A stretch of DNA of 46,712 nt from Dissophora ornata (lineage: Eukaryota > Mortierellomycota > Mortierellomycetes > Mortierellales > Mortierellaceae): positions 1 through 46,712 of the forward strand of contig MU616696.1 of the NCBI GenBank assembly GCA_025201705.1, in the 5' to 3' direction. Below are positions 45,001-46,712 of the stretch, in pieces. Each line of letters opens with the position of its first letter. Within the stretch, counting starts at the first letter, position 1. The position numbers were made by a program, and so were the translations under genes. Under the pieces are notes generated by a model. The model saw only the letters and a list, made by a program, of their open reading frames with translations. It searched no databases and was not told the origin of the DNA.

Positions 45001-46712
45001 ACCCAGAAATCCGTGAACTGAAAGTGGTGCTCGAACCCAGCTTCGACCAGGAGGAAGTCTCGAAAGAAAGCCAAGAAGCGGAATCGGTGATCGAAACCAG
45101 CCTCTATCACGGGCAAGTTGTCACAGGGAGCCTTCAGCAAGAAGACGCATGCAAAACCGCCTTCGAGCAGGAAGACGTCGTAAGACTAAGCGCCATGCAA
45201 GGACAGATCACGGAAGGAAACCTCGAACCCACTGTGATCATCACAACTCCCTTCGAACAGGTGGAGGTCGAATTCATGCCCTCGCAGGAGGATGTCTTCA
45301 AACTTAGCGCTTGCCAGGAAGAAGTCATGGAAGCAAGCCTTGTTCAGGCCGAGACTGTCGAGCCGCTCCTCCAGCGGGAGGAGGTGCCTGAGCCAAGCCC
45401 TGAGCATCAGCACGCCTTCTCACTGAGTACTGAGCAGGAGGTAATGGAGGCAAGGATTGGCCAGGCGGAGACCGTCGAACCGCTCCATGAACAGGAGGTC
45501 GCGGCAGAGAGCCTTGACCTGGAAGACATCCCCGAGCCAAGCTTTGAGCATCAGGAGGCCATCGCGCTAAGTGCTGAGCAGGAGGTAGTGGAAGCAGGGC
45601 TTGACCAGGTGGAGACCGTCGAACCGCTCTACGAACAGGAGGAGGTCGCGGCAGAGACTTTTGAGTTGGAAGAAGTACCCAGACCAAGCCCTGAAGAGCA
45701 GGAGATCTTCGCACCAGGCCTTGAACAGGAAGAGGTTGTAGAAGTTGGCCAGGAAAATGCAGGCGCCGTCGAGACGCCCTTTGAGCGGGAGGAGATTCCT
45801 CTAGAAAACTATGAGCCAGAGGGGGTATTTGATCTAACTCTTGGGCAGCAGGAGGTCGGCGCAGAAGATCATGAACCGGAGGAGCCATTCATGCCCACCT
45901 ACGACCAGGAAGATGTATTCAGCGCTAGGCAGGAAGGAGTCCTGCAAGCCAATCCTGAACAAGTTGAGACCCTTAAGCCTAGCCTTGAGCAGGAGGAGGT
46001 CGCCCCGGAGAGCTTTGGGGTATTCAAACCAAGTTCTGAGCATGAGAAGGTCTTCTCACTGAGCGCTGATCAGCAAGAGGAGGAGGTGGAAGCTGACCTT
46101 GAACAGGTGGAGACTGTTGAGCCGCTCAATGAACAAGAGTTGGCTCCCCTAGAGATCCTTGGGCATGGAAAGGCGCTTGAACCAAACCCTAAGCAGCAGG
46201 AGGCTTTCGCACTACGTTCTGAACATCAGAAGGAGGTGGTCGAAGTTGATCTTGAGCAGGTGGAGACCGATGAGCCGCTCCATGAACAGGAAGCCGCTGT
46301 CCGTGAGAACCTTGAGCTGGAAAAGATACTCGAACTGCGGTCTGAGCATCAGGTGACCTTCGTACTATGTGCTGAACAGCAGGGGGTGGTGGTCGAAGCT
46401 GATGTTGAGCAAGTGGAGACCGTCGATCCGCTCTATGAGCAAGAGCGTGTGGCGCATGCACGAGTGAAGATTGTTCAGCCACCTCTGGAACATGGAGAGG
46501 TCGCAGCAGAGAGCCTTGTGATGGAAGAGGTGTTTGAACCAAGCCCTAAGCAGCAGGAGGTCTTGACACTAAGCGCTACGAAGGAAGCTGTACTGGACTC
46601 TGGCCCTGAACAGGCAAAGAATGTCGAGCCGCTTCTTGAGCGAGATGAAGTCGCCATAGACATCCTTGAACTGGAGGAGGCGCTTGGACCAAGCCCTAAT
46701 CAGCAAGGAACA
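39056..46712 (+). CDS. ATG4: Giant Atg4-type autophagy cysteine protease (C54), 3' end outside the window
   Basis: Protease that processes and delipidates Atg8/LC3. Exons: 39056-40380, 40513-40637, 40769-43528, 43632-43812, 43904-44208, 44297-44376 and 44502 to the edge; frames close throughout, 2,329 residues so far with no stop. The protease motifs run in family order: DDIWILGVCYS in exon 2; TRLWFTYRKDISRIEPSVYT then SDAGWGCMMRTGQSLLAQAF with catalytic Cys at about 1383; WFGPSTVAHALRRL; FLGIAGGRPARSLYFVACQG; FYMDPHF with catalytic Asp and His; SYHCSVVRTMDIMELDPSM. Preceding it are an unrecognised N-terminal 440 residues (possibly a beta-rich domain near VVFFFTVESAPTTLWYLES) and, inside the fold after ILGVCYS, a disordered insertion of about 860 residues. 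An acidic repeat tail follows. Exon 6/7 joining is the least sure point: a second donor (GTCAGT, about 44453) would keep frame and add residues. Exon 1 ends in a perfect GTAAGT donor but could be a separate gene; an alternative in-frame ATG sits in the intron before exon 2. Confidence 0.85.
45390..46712 (+). repeat. Degenerate 144-153 base coding repeat (48-51 residues) in the Atg4 tail
   Basis: The anchor motif (E/R/K/G)PxPxxQ-like recurs in frame at 45390, 45534, 45681, 46026, 46179, 46332, 46536 and 46686. Adjacent spacings are 144, 147, 153, 153 and 150 bases, with longer gaps where units have decayed. Each unit runs roughly: PSPEHQ, then ALSAEQEVVEA, then QVETVEPLYEQEEVAAES, then LELEEVPE. 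The composition is dominated by Glu, Gln and Val, with almost no aromatic residues except scattered Phe and Tyr. Units are most alike at 45390-45680. No stop occurs and the array continues past the window. Confidence 0.88.

Noticed and set aside
45325..45888. 187-codon minus-strand frame opposite the Atg4 tail (with others at 46189-46542)
   Set aside because: It is the mirror of a biased Glu/Gln-rich coding repeat; its Pro/Arg/Leu composition is what the antisense of GAG/CAG codons gives. The plus frame continues directly from the protease core.

Overview
The window reads as nuclear DNA of a filamentous early-diverging fungus, most likely Mortierellomycotina (Mucoromycota). This is inferred, not searched. 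The support is intron-rich genes with short GT-AG introns (about 50-145 nt), the standard code, two leucine-rich F-box proteins of the kind expanded in these fungi, a Mif2/CENP-C protein, a Yap1-type bZIP factor, a mitochondrial bL36m, and long A/T homopolymers in introns and leaders. I see no phage, insertion sequence, CRISPR array, rRNA or tRNA.

Layout, left to right. 10-1418 (+): OTU-family deubiquitinase of the OTUD3 type. 1452-2902 (-): mitochondrial carrier with an unusual insertion. 3405-5460 (-): Yap1/Pap1-like bZIP redox regulator. 6524-9105 (+): coiled-coil protein with an N-myristoylation signature. 9315-9991 (-): small multi-pass membrane protein, possibly promethin/LDO-like. 10758-11036 (-): mitochondrial ribosomal protein bL36m. 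11581-12036 (-): small Cys-rich membrane protein with a TATA box and a 5'UTR intron. 13779-17395 (+): large ankyrin protein. 17963-22275 (+): Drs2-class P4-ATPase flippase in 8 exons. 22441-23661 (-): F-box/LRR protein. 23876-27347 (-): Mif2/CENP-C. 27707-29077 (-): secreted or ER-luminal protein. 29616-32228 (+): ANKRD54-like ankyrin protein. 32750-34413 (+): stomatin-like SPFH protein with two microexons. About 2 kb follows with little in it except a doubtful small secreted peptide. 36442-38064 (-): second F-box protein. 39056 to the window end (+): a giant Atg4 autophagy protease whose reading frame is still open at the edge.

The genes look like ordinary eukaryotic neighbours, not a functional cluster. 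Several act at membranes (flippase, SPFH protein, myristoylated coiled-coil protein, carrier, Atg4), but I see no shared pathway. Exon coordinates come from reading splice sites by eye and checking frame closure. Every multi-exon model below closes in frame, except that the first exon of CENP-C is unresolved and the last exon of Atg4 runs off the window.

The most striking feature is the Atg4 gene. A normal C54 protease core, with its catalytic Cys, Asp and His visible, sits behind about 1,340 residues of N-terminal sequence that includes a disordered insertion of about 860 residues. It is followed, in the same exon, by more than 640 residues of acidic Glu/Gln/Val-rich tail built from a degenerate 48-51 residue repeat.
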